This document shows positions 11,860 through 25,700 of a stretch of 64,000 bases of DNA, in pieces (the first letter of the stretch is position 1; the number at the start of each line of letters is the position of its first letter). A model generated the notes under the pieces. It was not told where the DNA came from and made no database searches. It saw nothing but the letters and a program-made list of their open reading frames with translations. Location of the stretch: NCBI GenBank assembly GCA_025331565.1, contig JAFREQ010000021.1, positions 1 through 64,000 on the forward strand, in the 5' to 3' direction. Made by a program: the position numbers and the translations under genes. Origin of the DNA: Holacanthus passer (taxonomy: Eukaryota; Chordata; Actinopteri; Pomacanthidae).

Positions 11860-11925
11860 GAAGGGAAGGGAAGGGAAGGGGGCAGGGCCAGGGAGGCTGA
11901 GTGGGGAGGGAGGGAGGGAGGCTGG
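11860..11925 (+). repeat. (GGGAA)n / GGGA-rich repeat
   Basis: Five aaggg units followed by gggagggagggagg: G-rich on the plus strand and a possible quadruplex-forming tract. Confidence 0.8.
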
Positions 11926-12977
11926 CCGTGCTGGTCGGACAGGTCTGCACTGCTCTGCTGAAGAGAGGGAAGGAAGCAGGGAAGATGAGAGGGAAGGAAA
12001 GAAGGAGTAACAGAGAGGATGAGACGAGATAAAGCATGTGGGAGGTGTAAATCCTGTATGGATGAAGCGGCTGTGAGAGGAGGAGAGGTGAGTGTGAGAT
12101 CGAGATGAGAGGAGGAGATGAAAGATTCTGTGTATGTGTCGGTGTGTCTATAGTACAAATGGAGCTGCTAGTGTCTCTGGTTTGTGCTGACAGCTCGGGG
12201 TCGATCCAGATAAACAACCGCTGAGGTGGCTGACAGCTTTGCACGGCGATACAGATGATCCAGATCATCCAGATGTGCGTGTGTCCTGTTGTAAGACTTA
12301 TGCGCCAATGACTAACGTGCAGACAAAGTGGGACTCTTCAGTGTATCGTGTGTGTTTGTGTGGGAGTGGGAGATTGTGAGTGTGAAGGCATGAATGAGAG
12401 AACATGTGTGAGGGTGTGTGGACTGCATATTTCTGTATAATGAAGCTGTGCGAGCATGTTAACACATGCAATGCCATTACTGTTTAGGAGGCTCGTGTTC
12501 AACAATGTCATCCATAGTGAGCTGCTGTATATTTGGGCTGGGCTATAATTACTGTCATTATTGATTTTCAGCTAATTATCATGTTGTCTTCCTGCAAACT
12601 AATGATTCTGAGCAAACTGCAATGCAAAACTAAAAAAAAAAAAAGTGCCATTAAGAGTTTTGTTTTGCACGTGTTAAGAGTTTGTAAAGCACAAACACAA
12701 TCCAGTGCTTTGAACCATTTCAAGCTTCTATATGTGATTTTAATTTGCAGTGTCATTGTATATATTGATTATTAATTGATTTCAACCGTATTGTGAAGCC
12801 CGACTCATCCCTCTTTATTTTGTCTGAAATCCAACTTTCCACCCTGAGTGATCCTGTCTTGAAAGTGTCGCTTCTAACATATAGCATTGATGCTCTGTAG
12901 TAGTCGAAACATTAGAGCAGGAAGATAACAGTTTTTTTTCACTTCGCTGTGTTTGGTGCACTGATGGAAAGAGCGGA

Positions 12978-13042
12978 TGCTTTGGATCAATTAGTCACAA
13001 GAGAATAATCGATAATGAAAACAGTCATTAGCTGCGGCCGTA
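12978..13042 (+). repeat. Dispersed repeat, ATCGATTA family (copy 3, 3' end)
   Basis: Contains agaataatcgataatgaaaa followed by cagtcattagctgcggccg, the typical 3' end of this repeat. Confidence 0.55.
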
Positions 13043-13507
13043 GTTTGTCAGTAGCCTCCAGTCTGGAGCCCAGTTACAACCACCTCCGTCACTGCTGAGG
13101 AGCCATTTGGCAAGATGAAAAGTCCATTGACTAATTCTCGGCTTGAACCCAAAATAAAAAGTTAGTCATCTTGTCTCGTTGCCTGGTTGGAGTCTCAGAG
13201 TTGTCTTTGGCTTTGGTTTATCTAGAAAGGTGTTTAAAATCTCTCTGGTGTTGCGTTCGATGCTGGAAAATAAGACTTATTTTGTCTCCGTCAGTGTCGC
13301 TGGGCTGCTGTCGTCTTGTACGTTGACCCGTTCAGTAGAAAGTGACCCTGCAGGACAGATAATAGAAAGTTGGCCTGCTGGAAAAAATGGTTTCTGTTTC
13401 GTGATGTGAGACTTTCTGTGGGATTTTAAAGACGTTGCTGTTTGCTGCACTTTTTAAGCATCTTAGCCGTGTAGCTCTGGAGTGTCAGTCTGTTGGTCTG
13501 TCTGTGG

Positions 13508-13572
13508 TCCGGACTGAAATATCTCTACAACTATTAGATGGATTTTCATGAAATATCATACAGATATGACAT
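13508..13572 (+). repeat. Dispersed repeat, GAAATATCTCAACAA family (copy 2)
   Basis: One partial monomer, ctgaaatatctctacaacta then ttttcatgaaatatcataca, similar to the start of the monomers at 29.1 kb. Confidence 0.5.
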
Positions 13573-14708
13573 AAATCTTTATTTTAAATAGTCTAAAACC
13601 AACTATAAATAGGTTCTATGGAAAAAAGAGAATCAGTGTCCCTTGGTGAAAGTGAGGCTTCATGTTATCTGCACATCCTCAGCTGCATTTGTGCAGAGTT
13701 TACCCTGGTTTTTACGCTGCCTTGTGGCTTTTTGTCTGTAAATCCAGAGTTATTTATTTGGTTGCAGCTGAATCTCAGCGGCCTCTTAGACACACAGAGC
13801 AACAGCGAAGCCAGCGACCAGTCGTGGAGCAGAGGAGGTGAAAACAAACTCTGCAGAGAAAAAACTGAACCTGAAACATGAAGCATCATTAATAACATGT
13901 TGACTAAAACACAGAAGAAGAATCATCATCATGTAGTTTATTCTGATGTAATAGTTCCACACAAGTTTCAGATTAGGAAATGAAGCTACACCTGTCAGTC
14001 ATTAATCCAGCCCCCCATCCTGAACACACAGTCTGTTCCTGCTGAGGTGATGAGAGGAGGAGTTGGATGCAGCAAGGTCATGGCCAATGAATACCTCCCT
14101 TCTTTTCTCCCCCATAATCCTCTCTGCATCTTTCTTCTCACACGCACATACACACTTTTTGCGCCTCTGCATGAGTCAGAGGACCCGTCGCTTTTGTCTG
14201 AACGTGTCTTTGAAGGCAGCAGCGAGGAACGAGAGGAGAGAGCTGGAGAGCGAGGCATCGAACGCAAACAAAGTCGTGTTTCTCAGACAGCTCTGACACT
14301 TTCCTCTTTAATTCCAGTTCATCCTCTTTCAGTCGCCGCTCGGTTAATTATGATTCAGTGCGCTGGAAGTTCACGGAGCTGGAGGGTATTTTGGGTGTGA
14401 CAGCGAGCCCTCTGCCATTTCTTGGGAATCTGCACGAGTTGGCAGCTGTGCCAAATACAGTATGATGTAACCTAATATTACATGTAGAGGAATCAATAGT
14501 TCGATCAGTGTGAGTGGATGATTCAGTGGTTGGAAGCTGCTCTCTGATCGTCCCTGAACGTCCCTCGTCGCCCATTGACTTAACAGGAACCCCGTTAATC
14601 TCCTCAGGCTTTAACGTGTTACTACCGAACCTGCACAACCTGTCATGTTGCTGAAATCATAGCTGCCGGTGCACCAGCAACAAGCAAACTGAGAGCTAAT
14701 ATTAGCAT

Positions 14709-14745
14709 GAGCACCACCCCCACCCCCACCCGCCCCCCCCACCAT
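14709..14745 (+). repeat. C-rich tract
   Basis: caccccca units running into a run of eight C; G-rich on the minus strand. Confidence 0.8.
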
Positions 14746-16464
14746 ATCCAGGGAGCTAATATTAGAGCCGCACATGCTGACTGGGGTTTAATTACCTGTG
14801 TGATTTGGCTCGTGAATGGCCGGCTGCAGACCCCGATGGAGTTTATCCATATGTATGTGCACGTGTGTGTGTGTCCTTGCTGTAGCATCGTGACCCACAG
14901 GGATGACAAGAGGATGAGTCATCAGCATTGAGCAGCTGTGGCCTTTTGTGTTCATCGAGGTATGTCGAGAGGCACTGCTTAAGTTTTACATTTCGTCCTT
15001 CAGGTGCAGCTCTCAGGCTGTTTTTTAAATGCACTCACATCAGTTCTGATCTCCCAGAGGGTGGCCGGCGTTGTCTGAGGTGAAGGATGAAGTAAAAAAA
15101 ATGGCACTGACATCATAGCTCCCCTCACAGGATAATTTTGAAATGATCAAACTTTATCACCACCCATTACAATCAAGTCCACCTTAAAATATCCACACAC
15201 TCATATGCACAAGTTACAGAAGTCACAGAAGTTAATGTGAGGGTTCAGCAGTCTGAGTTAGACAAACCAAGAGGGAATCTTTAAGGGTGAAAGGTTTTCT
15301 AGCTTCTTTGTGTTTCCCCAAACTGCAGCGAAGGGATCACAACATAAATACAGATTCAGACTCTCTCAGCTCCTATAGGAGACACCAGTTTTAATTATTT
15401 CAACCACCCACCTTTAGCGCCGCCTGTAACAGAACTTTAAGCTCTGTGATCGGATGTTTCTTGCTGAAATGCACCTTGGGAGTCGTAGTTATCGTCTACC
15501 TCAAACTTTTTTGATGCACACAAGCTTCTACTTTTTATTAAAGAAACTGATGTTTTCTAACAGTCTTTTCTAATAGTTGTTAATATCTTGTACTGATGGT
15601 TTAATCAGGAGAGATTTGCACTGATTCAAGTCGTAGAAGAGCTCCGACTGTGTGCCAACATTTCATTATTATTTCTGATGCATTCCTTTACTGGATTTAC
15701 ATGTACTAAACCACATTTGTATGTGTAGCTGGTCGAGGCTGAGATAATTTTGACTACTTTATATATTCTGAAGTAGTTAAATCCATAAGATGATCAAGTA
15801 GTTTATATGTAGAACCTTAATCAGTCAAAACATAAAATAGAATTACTCAAATTGTGCCGGTTTGTCAAAGTACAAGTACCTATAGATGTACATAAGGACA
15901 GTATTTGAGTTGATGTTGTCACTTTTCACTACTCATCTAAATATCAGCAACAACAGCAGGCAAATACAGTTCAAGAGAAGATTCAATTTACAGGTTCGGC
16001 TAATTGATGTGATTGAAGTGTTGTACTGTAAATCGAGCCGGGCGCGGCAGGTGGCGAGTGGTAATGCTGTGTTTCTGGTGTAACTCCTGGCACAGCGGTC
16101 CCAGCAGGTCCGGAGCCAAGCTGGACGAGCGTCAGAAAACACTGACACTGACTGGGGAAACACTGCGGCAGGATCAGCCTGGATCATTGTAGATTATCGT
16201 CAGGATGCAGGAAGGAGAATGAAGGACAATACGTCAAGTGAAGCCGTACAGCTGAAGATCCAGTTTACCCCAAATATTTTCTTCACAAGATCTTAAGAAT
16301 CTAGTAAATAACAGATTGGATAAGTTTAACTTCTAAATTAGCCAACAGTTTATAAAGTATGAATTCAAATGAGCTCAACCTTCAACATCTACAGCAGAAA
16401 AATACAACAAACACATCAATGCAGCAGGAAGATGAATCCAGAAACATCAGATATAACATTTTGC

Positions 16465-16600
16465 TGCAACATGAGTACTTTTACTTCAAATACTTTTGCA
16501 GATAATGCTTTTCCATAAGCATGGTTTTGAATACTTTTACTTGTAGTGGAGTATTTTCACAGTGTGGTATTAGTACTTTTATTTCTTCCATCACTAGAAA
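16465..16600 (+). repeat. Dispersed repeat, AAGTACTTTTACT family (copy 2)
   Basis: Contains gagtacttttacttcaaata, gaatacttttacttgtagtg and a final acttttatttcttccatcac end, the usual 3' end of this repeat. Confidence 0.6.
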
Positions 16601-16910
16601 AAACATCAGAAACTATAGTAAAACACTGACAGGACACTGACATTTTACTGCACTATGAGTACTATCTGGTATCTTTGGGAACTTTTGCATCTCCACTAGA
16701 ATTTAAACTCGGCTGTGATTTAGGTGAACTGACCCTTTAAACAGCCTCGATGCACTTTCTCTCTGCTGAAGAAGAGGTGTTATGTTACATCTGCAGTCGT
16801 GTGTTTCCAACATGGACCTTCCTGTAACTCTACTCTCTCTCATCTCTCTGGCCGGCTGCCAGCTCAGCTCTCTCCTCCACATATATGACTCTCTCATCCT
16901 GCTTCCCTTT

Positions 16911-16911
<1 letters not shown>

Positions 16912-16954
<43 letters not shown>
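16912..16954 (+). repeat. (CT)n microsatellite
   Basis: About 20 uninterrupted ct units. Confidence 0.95.
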
Positions 16955-16957
<3 letters not shown>

Positions 16958-19900
16958 CTCGTCTCTCTGTCCCACATGATGGATCAATGGATCAAAGGGG
17001 CACAAATGAAGTTCAGGCTCATCAGCTCCTTCCAGAATCGATACCAGGCAGCATCATTGCCGACAGGCTTCCTCTCCCGGTGGCGACAAAGATGACAAAT
17101 CATATCTGAGAATAATCCCGGTGGATCCAGCACATTTATGATGCAGCCAACAGCGTGTCCACACGAGCTGAAAACACTGTGTCCACACGAGAGCTTTCAG
17201 GTCGATTTCAGTCCAAACTAAGACACCAAAACAGAAAACAGGCTAAATTTTTTGTTCTATTTTCATCTGCAAACAACAAAACTGCATCCAACAGAATATA
17301 GGACAAACACTGTGAGAGCTCAGCTGGTTAAATCTGCACTTTGTGATCACCAATACTCTGATTTAATAAACCCAAACTCAAGTCTGATTCACATATTTTT
17401 CATTGTTGTTGCCAGATAATGAATCAAGATTTATGATTGCAGAAAGTTCTCTTCTAAAATTTATTGTTCCTTCTTGGTTATGACAAATTAAATCTACTAA
17501 TCAGCTCAGTGGCTTCATCCTTTCACGACGCAGCCAAGGAGCCACGTCGTCTTCCTCACACCTTCAGAAACAATGGGGCCCCGCGGAGCCTCCAACAACT
17601 GGACAAAGGCCTTTTTTTTGAGAACAGGAGCTCCGAGGTGTGAAAGTGACGGAAAGACAGAGTGTGACAAATGGAGAGGCAGTAAAAGTTGTTTGCTAAT
17701 TAGAGACAGAGAAACAGAAACGTTTGTGTTGCATTTTCAAATTCTTTGCTCATGAGCAGAAAAAAATCTTAATCAGGTTGTGAATGTAAACTGCAGCCTC
17801 ACAAATGCTGCGACTGCCTGCAGAGGTGAAATAATTAAGAGCCAGGAGGTGAATTAGTTAGGCTGAAAAGATCGAGGCTGGTCTCTTTGAAGCGAGGGCA
17901 GAAGCATCGGTTGGGGTCAAGGAGGGAAAGTCGCTTCGCATGCCAAGTCTCTCACAAGTTCTCTTTGTTCTGTCAACTTCGATTTTCAACACACACGTCC
18001 TCTCCCACTGCCACCATAAGGCAACTCCAATCTGTCGCTGCTGGCACCGATCGCCAGCCTCGTTTGACTGACTTTTTCTCTTCCACACAAGAGTTCTGTT
18101 GTCTGTGGCATCGTTGGCGCCGAAAGTCGTTCTGCATGAACGATAAACAGACGGGCAACAATCGGAGAGAATTCAGCTCGATTGAGTTGAGTAACCGTCG
18201 AGGGAATTAGCTCAACAAAGAGAAAACGTGGCTCGAGCACCAGATTTTAAACATGGAAGACGTTTGTGTGTTTGGTGCATGATGTGGTCGAGCAGCTCGA
18301 ACTAAATAAGCTGTCAGTCTTTTGAATATTTCTTGCACACAGGAAGTCGTCAGTATCATTATTGCATCAGTGTCACAGCGATTCCTAAAATAAAATCTGA
18401 TCAGATCAGGCTAATCTGATTCTCCATGACTCATTTGAGCCTGTGTTTTCTCTCACAATCAGCAGCTCGATCCCTCTAATAGATTCATTTGTGGCTGAAT
18501 CCTGAGCGTTGACTTGTTTCATTCAGAGTTTAGATAAAGCCGCCGTCACCAGGTCTTATCGATGGTGAGTCAGAGAGACTCGGAGGAAGTGAGGGATAAT
18601 TTCCTGCTTCCTCTCCCAGCAGGATGAGCTCATGTTCTGTCTGACACCGGCTCCTCACCTCATTACAGCCCAACGTATATCCCACAGAAGACGAACAGGA
18701 GAGTCAAAGTCTGTCGGTTTGAAAAGGGGCCAAAATAGAGGAAAAGCATGTGACTCTTAATCATTTATTTATATATTTCACAATGAAAATCCAATCTACA
18801 ATATCTGCACCTGCTGAATGTCCAGATACCTTTTGAATTATGGTGTGGTGGTTTGTCTGAAGGTTCAACTATGTCACAGGTTTACTCTTACTTACCGATA
18901 CTTGTGTGCACAGATGTACAGATTATTGTCATGTCGGTCAGTCCAGAGCCAGTTTTGGAAATCAAATATGTGTCCTGGGTGGGTTCAGTATCTGGACGTC
19001 AAGCCAGCACCAACTTTTCTCTGTCTTTTCATGATCATTTTTGAATCTCAATTTGCTTTAATGTCAGACTCACTACTAGACATCTTCATCTTCTTCTTCA
19101 TCTGGCTGTGAGTGGATGTTGAGAAGAGGCTCGGACTTCTTAATAAAACCACTCACAGCAAATCAAAGACTCTTGTTCTCTCTCTTGTTAAGTTGTTAAG
19201 AGGACGTCTAAGAATCTTTGGACGTTCAGAGCAGGTTCCAATTTAAAACCAATTCTGAGCAAAATGACTTTTTAGAGCAAACAGGTGTGTGAACAGGACA
19301 CAGAGTCAAAATGTCAGTAGCTGAATGTCTTGATCTGATGGCAAGTCAAGTTTCAAAAGAGACAAGTGCACAGAGTAACTCAATGAATTTACACATTATC
19401 TGAAGGGTGAAGCTGTAAAAGAAGCTTTGGGATTGTAGATATGTACTTAATGAACTATAATCCAGACAAACCTAATGCGTCTTTAACTGACATCAAGTGA
19501 ATGTATTTGTAATTCAGTCCGACGGGTTCGTGTTCACGGGAGCGGTTTATAATTTAGCAGTTTGCTGTAATTAGGCAGAAACCAATCAGTCGGCCTTGAA
19601 CAAGTTTGAGCACGTACGTCCTTCTCTGTGTTCAAGTGTGAATTCAGTGGATTGTGATTCAACCTGCTGCGATAATCTGAAGAGAGGCCGAGGACCACGT
19701 TTATGCCTCGGTACTATTTTGAGGCTCTCGACCCTCTTCTCCCGCCGCACCTCGGCCAACTGAAGCGTTTTGTTTTGGCAGACAGAAATCTGTTACTCTG
19801 CTTTAAGATAAAGGATTAAAGTACAGTTATTTATCGTCTCATGAATCAATTAACGCGACAAACAGCCTCAGTTTGTGTGTATGTGATTTATGGGGCATGA

Positions 19901-20244
19901 AGGAAAAATGACCTCGACATATTTCACTCTGTTTGAGATCCAGCTGTAGACGTTAATGGATAAGGCTGATGATGTGATATGATATGATTTTTTGTAATTG
20001 TCAACAGATCCCACATACACTGTCCTGCTCTTGTAAATACTCAGGTATGAATGAGCTGTGTAAAAGTGAACTATAACATCAGCCTATTCATTAATGTTTT
20101 ATGGTTTCAGACAAACATAGAGAACTGTAATCTGATGCAGTAGTAAAATTATCTGCGTGCAAACAAATAGTGGAACATCCTGTGAGAATCCAGCGTCATT
20201 TGAGGATACAACAGATAACGAGTCCTCTTCTCTTTCATTCACAG

Positions 20245-20528
20245 GTATGAAGAATAGGGAGCTGCCGGAGGTGTCCCACGGGCATGTTTGTCCTCTGGCC
20301 GTTCAGCCTGTGTGTCTCTGCTCTGCACACAGACGCTCTGAGAGGGAGAAGAAAGACCGTCTAAAAATAAACTGACACCCACCACCAGCAGAAAAACAAA
20401 AACCCAAACCAACAAATAAAAGAGGAGGACAAAGAAGAACTTGTTTTTGTCTCTTTCACCCTCTCTCACTCTCTCTCTCTCTGCTCCATTTCTGTTTCTC
20501 TGTCCTCATTACGGCCTGAGAGGAGGTC
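20245..20528 (+). other. 5' untranslated part of the first coding exon of psd
   Basis: A clear acceptor, polypyrimidine followed by ttcattcacag, ends at 20244. The sequence from 20245 to the ATG is not coding in the psd frame: an in-frame TGA lies at 20517-20519, 12 nt before the start codon. A pyrimidine-rich run at 20455-20510 could alternatively be a second acceptor tract, placing the exon start just before the ATG. Confidence 0.5.
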
Positions 20529-22730
20529 ATGTCCCAGTCTGGAAAAGTCCTTCATTTGTATGTGGAAGTGAGGTCTGCCCCAGATCAGAAGGGAGGGAAA
20601 GGGACGTTTGGAAAGTCTGAAGAGGGGATCGCTCAGGGGCGTTCGGTTGAGGACAGTCCTGCGGAGCTCCTGTCTCAGCTGGCGAGTCAGACCAAGGCCT
20701 CCACAGCTCACCGTCTGGTCCAGGACTGCACACACAGCCAGTCTCCTTCTAGAAACACTGTTAGCTTTCAGCTCCAGCAGGCCGGCAGCTCCCCAACGGT
20801 CAACAAGCGTTGGAGCGCACCCTGCGATGTAGTGTCCGCCATCCACTCTCCACTGATGACCTCCTCCGGCAAGGTCGGTCTCCCTCACACGCCTCCCAAC
20901 TGCCGGAGGTTCAACGAGGCCGAGGTCAGCGATGGTAAGCGGTCCGTGGTCACCTTCAGTTACGTTGAGAAGTCCAATGTGAAGACGGTGGACAGTCCAC
21001 GCAACTCTGTGTGCGAGAGGGGGACCAGAGAGGAAAGATCCACCCCCTCTCACTTTCGTAAAAGGCTCAGCGACCAAGTTTGGTTTGGGAGTCCCGATTC
21101 ATCGTGCAGCTCCAGTCCAAAGCTGACTTTCCGATCCCCAGGAAGTCATCAGCAGACATTCTCTCCCGGCCTTCGCCAACCACCCTTGGACCCCATCGGC
21201 AGGGCAGCTACCCAGAGGGCTGTGGAGGAGTTTGGCTCCCCTTTGTTGAGGATTAAACTCGCCCATGCACTTGAGCACACCTCATCGTCACGTTACAACC
21301 AACAGCCGCGCTGTCAATCCTGGGCTGGGTCTCCTGTTCAACGTCAGAACATCAGCATTAGCCCCAAAGATAGGAGCCAGGCTGTTTGTGGGCTGCCTCG
21401 GAGCCCCGCGTCAGACCAGCTGTCCTCCCAGTCCAGACAGTCTCCTCGCTCGAAACCAGAGTCTCGTGTCGAGAGCCCTCTTCACTGGTCAGGAGAGGAC
21501 AGGCCTGTCGCAAGCAGTCCAGCCACCAAGAGACATGTTCACAGGAGCTGTAACAGGAGCACTTCACCACAGGGAGCGATCCTTCAACTTGGCAATAATG
21601 TAATTGAGGGCTTGAACCAGTTAAGTGACAGTAAATCCTCCTCTCCGGCTCACAGCCCTGAAGTTGCCCGCAGGCTCGCAGAGGAGGCCACCAAAGTATC
21701 TTCTATTTTCACAGAGGCGAGAAGGTCCTCATTGCACAATGCTTTAGGTGAGTCTGCAAGCGGCTCGACCTCTGGAGAATTTCACAATTCAACTTCTAAT
21801 GCACAAACACTCAAGATGAATATCCCTTTAAACGACCAACACACGCCAGCAACTGACAACACAGACTGTCACCAGCCTGAAAACTCTATCCTGCAGTCGC
21901 AGTCACTTGAAACAAACTCCCATAACAATTATGAAACACAACAGGAGGACAGCATTCAGAAATCCCAGCATCAGAACTCAATTTTGTCAGCGGCTCAGAG
22001 TTCTCCCGCCATTCCTTCACGTGTCCTCCGTCCCTCTCATCCTCCCACCGAGCTCAGCTCTCCCATGAGGGACCCCAGGCTATTCCAAGCAGAGCTCCGA
22101 GCACCAGACACCCCCACCCTGCATCGTCGTCAGCTCCCGCAGTACACCAGAGACTCCTGGTCCCCGACTCTGGACAAGAGAGGAGACCTGAGCTGTTTCG
22201 AACGAGGCGACTGCACAGAGCTCGCTCGCCGCCTCTTTATCAATCAGAGTGTTGAGGAGGCACCGGTCAGCTGGACGTCCAGGCAGCAGTGGGGGAATCA
22301 GGTGGAGAACAGCCCGAGGCCGAGCCCTGAGCCCGGATTCGGCTCCGTCAATGACCAAACTAATCGTCAGTCCAGTCGCCGTCGCAGGCCGCTGAGTCCC
22401 ACGGCCCAGCAGAAACGAGCTGAGCACAGGAGGAGAGAGATCCTGCTTCTGGGACCAGTGGTGCTGGACTCTCCAGAGGAGGATGAGGGCTGTGATGAGG
22501 AAGAACAGGGTAATGACATGGAGGCATTTGGGGCAGGGCAGCAGCCACGTCTGCAGAGGGTAGAGGAGCCTCCAGAGGCCGAGCAGAACGGAGTGATGGG
22601 AGGGTCGTCCTCGCGGAGCTCCAGTGGGGTGACGGGCAGCCTGGGGGACAGAGACTGTGTGTCTCCTGAGTCCAGTCAGTCCAGTCACCAGAGCAATGAG
22701 ACCGGGGCCGGGGCCACCTCAGGAATACAG
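20529..22730 (+). CDS. psd: psd coding exon 1 (residues 1-734)
   Basis: A 2,202-nt exon ending in phase 0 at ggaatacag|gtaaca. It encodes a disordered, Ser/Pro/Arg/Gln-rich region with many SP sites. Conserved-looking islands are VVTFSYVEK (about 140), AATQRAVEEFGSPLLRIKLA (about 227), LARRLFINQSVEE (about 565) and RREILLLGPVVLDSPEEDE (about 638). The codons after 22730 continue only nine residues to a stop, which supports the donor. Confidence 0.85.
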
Positions 22731-25700
22731 GTAACACACAAAGCTACAAATTACACTTGATACTACACAGTTTGATCCTCACGTCATTTTTATATCATTT
22801 AGAAACTTTAGGGTTAAAGAAATAATTTTAGGAAATATGCTCAGTCACTTTCTTTCCAAGACTTAGATGAGAAAATAATGCAACTCTCATGTCTGTGAAC
22901 TAAACATGAAGCTGGAGCCAGATGACAGTTAGCAGAGCTTAGCATAGAGACTCTTAATAGATGGAAACAGCTAGCTTAGCTTTTCTCCAAACTTCACAAC
23001 AATATCTATCTACCAACCTTTCTAAGGTCCACTAACACACTGTATTCTCTAACTTCACATTCACAGACATGAGAGTCTTCCTCCCGGTTCCATGTTTAAC
23101 ACACAGACGGTGGTATTAATCCAAGAGTATTCAAGAAAGTACACGTTTACTCCCCAACATGTCGGACTGTTCCTTTACTGCTGCACTGCAGAGCCGTCCT
23201 CCAGTTTGCCTTTGTGTGTTTTCTTTCAGACGGACAGTGGCTGTGCGGCGCCCGTGCCGTCGCTTCACTGTCAGAGAATCGCACGAGCCAAGTGGGAGTT
23301 TTTGTTCGGGACCCCTGCTGAGGAGGCTGCCGGCAGGGGGGAGAAAAGTGAGAGCTCGTCCTTTTCCATTTCACCTAGTTACTGCATTTTCATGTTACAC
23401 CAGAGCGGAGGTTTTCTTCCTTTCCCTTCATTCTGCAGAACAGAATATTTCAGTGGGATCTAAAGGAGTGGCTTGTTTAAGGCATCATGTTCAGATGTGA
23501 TATGTTAACAGGGCATCATTTAAAAGCCTTATTCCTCTGTGTCACAGAGCTCAACTGTGGTAGAGAGAAATCAGAAAGTGTTCAGAGACAAAAGAATGCA
23601 TTTTTGTTTTGAATGTTTTTTTCATTGTCAAAAAGAAAAATATAGACTATCACCAGCTTTAACCTTTAAACCTAGAAAATTCGACACACACAACTCATCT
23701 CTGATGTATCATACTTCCACTTTCTTTATTTAGTCCATAAATTAGTCATGTGACTTAGAAATGAACATAAATACTTTTTTGTAAATCATTTTTGCTAATC
23801 ATCTCTAATCATCTCTTGGTTTTAAAGATACAATATTAACTCTTTAATAGACAAAGAAAAATATCAATGTTCATAAATAAAGCATGATATGTGTTTAAAG
23901 TTGATAAACCTAAATCTAAAATTAGTAAATGTCTTATTAAAGAAAACATGAACAAGAATTTAAGGTCTAGAGGCACAATTGGGTTGGTACCAATCACATT
24001 TTGAAAAATCATGGAGGATGATGTTTAACTCTCTCCATCCACAGATTCTCTGGAAACCTCCACAGCTCCTCCCAGTGGTAACTCCAGTGAGTCTCCCACC
24101 CCGACTCCCCCGTCGTCCCTGCCTCTCCTCTCTGCCAATCACGAGGTGCAGCACGTGGAGGTAGAGCTGGTGACCCCTCCCCCGGCCATCATCGGGACCT
24201 CGCCCAAAACCGGCATCATTCGCCGCACGCTCAAATATTCAGAAACCGACCTGGACGCCGTTCCGCTCCGCTGTTACCGAGAGACGGACATAGACGAGGT
24301 GCTGCTGGCTGAGCAGGATGACGCCGACTCAGCGTTCGGGAGCAACCGCAGCGTGCAGGGCACCTCAGGGACCGGCAGCAGCCCACTGGGGGGTCTGGCT
24401 TACGGCAGGACAGACAGGGAGGTGGCAGATGAGAGAAGAGGGAGGAGGGAGGATGAGGAAGAGGAAGACGAGGAGGAAGATGAAGAGGAAGAGATGGTGA
24501 GCTGGGCCAGTGTGAGGATGCAAGGAGACAACAGGAAGCAGCAGTACGCGGCTCAGGAAGAGCCAGAGGTGTTCGGTCACCTTCTGAAGAGGTGATCAAA
24601 AGCACATGAAACACACACAGTCAGACACAAACACTCTGGTGAAGCAGGATTTTCCCCTGACCTATATTCTGATCTGAATTTGGATCTCACTCGTAACCTA
24701 TTTTCCAAGCAGGTCGTAAACAGGTTTGACGACATTTTTGCATGAATTAGTCACAACACAACAGAACATCACATCCTGGGATACACAGACATAATGAAAA
24801 TACAGTCAGAGCTCCTTTTTCTACGTTTCCCTGATTTAACACATGTAAGCTTGTCTTCATAAACACAGCTGTGTTGTTGCAGTGTTTCTAAAACCTCCCT
24901 CTCTGTCCAGACCGATGGAAACGTTTTTTGACAACCACCATCCGGCCCTCAAATCCCCCATCTTGGTCTCTGGTCCTCGCTGTGCGGCAGAGGACACCTT
25001 CAGCCGCCACTTTGAGAGCATCATGGAGTCTCACCGAGCCAAGGGGACCTCGTACAACAGCCTGGACAGCGAGGAGCTGCTGACCTCGACCACCCAAACG
25101 GTCCTGACCTTTGACCTGCCCACGCTGACCCCTGCCATTCACGCTCCGGTTTGTCAGAGCGCCAGGCAGATCGTCCAGCTCAGCTTCGCCCCGCTGGCGC
25201 ACGACGAGCGGCCCAGTCTCTCTGATTCTATCTTCACCGTGACCGGGGACTCGGACGCCACCCGGGCGCCGTCCAGCGAGAGGCTGAGCAGCGGTTCAGA
25301 CGACACGCCGCCCAGAGGACGGGAGTGCACACAGCTGGGGAGCAGCTGGTACAGCAACATCTCTTTCTCATTACCAAGGTGAGGCAGTGAGTTCTTGTCT
25401 GTGAAAAACATGTCAGGTATGATAGTATCTGCTGAACAGTTTTAAACTTGCACTCGTTGATGTTTTTGGGGCAGTGCAGTGAACACGTTAGCAAAAGGCT
25501 TCTTGTCGATGCATCCAACAGACACAGAGCAACATTAGCTTTCATTCACCTGTCAGTGAGTTCACTCCCCTTTTAGCTTTGTTTTGGTCTCCACCATCTC
25601 CTGAGGAAACTGTCTTCCCTCTGTTCACCAGCTCGTCTCTAACTGCGTCTGTCTGCTGTTTGCTGCTGAGCAGAGATTCTACACAAACCATTGAAGCTGC

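Larger units (their letters stand above)
4045..20244 (+). other. Long non-coding stretch, probably first intron of psd or intergenic
   Basis: I see no convincing protein-coding exon here. The open frames present lack recognisable domains and paired splice signals. The stretch contains dispersed repeat copies (4315, 7395, 7600, 7865, 10890, 12980, 13508, 16470), microsatellites, a donor-like agag|gtacgt near 8594 and a C-rich run at 14709-14745. The part at 7600-7860 resembles a common fish repeat but has no second copy in the window. If the leader exon is near 3.7-4.0 kb, the whole stretch is intron 1. Confidence 0.5.

Noticed and set aside
20466..21077. 203-codon minus-strand frame opposite the psd start
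   Set aside because: A shadow frame opposite the real coding exon, without motifs.
22080..22688. 202-codon minus-strand frame opposite psd exon 1
   Set aside because: A shadow of the conserved plus-strand coding exon.
24491..24500. Donor-like GTGAGC at 24497 as the end of psd exon 3
   Set aside because: It would leave phase 0, while the next exon needs two bases over; the donor at 24592 fits.
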